NCBI RefSeq assembly: GCF_000003815.2
Contig: NC_049984.1
Location: 3,099,241-3,163,240, forward strand
Direction of reading: 5' to 3'
Length of the DNA: 64,000 nt
DNA from: Branchiostoma floridae
Lineage: Eukaryota > Chordata > Leptocardii > Amphioxiformes > Branchiostomatidae
This document shows positions 63,936 to 64,000 of the stretch, piece by piece. The stretch's first letter is position 1, and every line of letters begins with the position of its first letter. The translations under genes were made by a program, and so were the position numbers. The notes below the pieces were generated by a model. The model was not told the DNA's origin. It was given only the letters and a program-made list of their open reading frames with translations, and made no database searches.

Positions 63936-64000
63936 AAGCTTAGTGCCCATTTTCTATTGGACAAACTGCTTCAATTCGATTAGTTCCCCCCCCCCCCCCC

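Overview
This looks like a draft assembly piece of a marine invertebrate deuterostome, most likely a lancelet (Branchiostoma). The reasons are intron-containing animal genes with GT/AG borders, a vertebrate-like choline dehydrogenase, tRNA-derived SINEs, CR1/L2-like non-LTR retrotransposon scraps, and very many small inverted-repeat elements and 150-360 bp tandem repeats in introns and spacers. The species call is an inference. Five runs of N (2410-2509, 7555-7983, 12887-13554, 19637-19736, 23888-23987) are assembly gaps; three are exactly 100 N and so of unknown real size.

Layout. 1-2.5 kb: two broken non-LTR retrotransposon pieces. 2.5-18 kb: no convincing gene, but AT-rich spacer, several tandem-repeat blocks, a complete SINE with target-site duplication, and GC-richer single-copy-looking blocks that may be regulatory. 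18.4-18.9 kb (minus): last exon of a coiled-coil protein. 21.7-22.6 kb (minus): an intronless gene with a TATA box for a Cys/His-rich, B-box-like protein. 23.8-37.8 kb: a segmental duplication of a C2H2 zinc-finger gene (copy A about 23.83-25.37 plus 29.26-31.4 kb; copy B about 32.34-37.8 kb). Both finger arrays are cut by a 2-base deletion in a TGEKP linker. Comparing the copies shows the exact empty sites of several transposons. 38-39.7 kb: another tandem duplication.

40.1-49.6 kb (plus): a seven-exon gene whose exon phases all agree and which encodes a predicted 782-residue single-pass type II membrane protein. Its cytoplasmic tail has four YxxM motifs spaced exactly 11 residues apart, proline-rich SH3-type ligands, two VYEDG repeats and two NPMY motifs. 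A transmembrane helix and a stalk built from duplicated exons follow, then an outside-facing NHL beta-propeller. It reads like a scaffold or receptor that could recruit PI3-kinase, SH3 and PTB proteins. This is the most interesting item in the window.

53.1-60.0 kb (minus): choline dehydrogenase (CHDH), seven exons, 638 residues, with a likely mitochondrial presequence. It is convergent with the NHL gene. Its intron 3 carries several decayed tandem copies of exon 3/exon 4 sequence, two of which were hit by transposons, and a 300-bp inverted-repeat element ends a few bases from the intron 5 splice donor. 60-64 kb: SINE and inverted-repeat elements, no gene recognised.

All exon models come from reading splice borders and reading frame by eye. 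No database search was possible.
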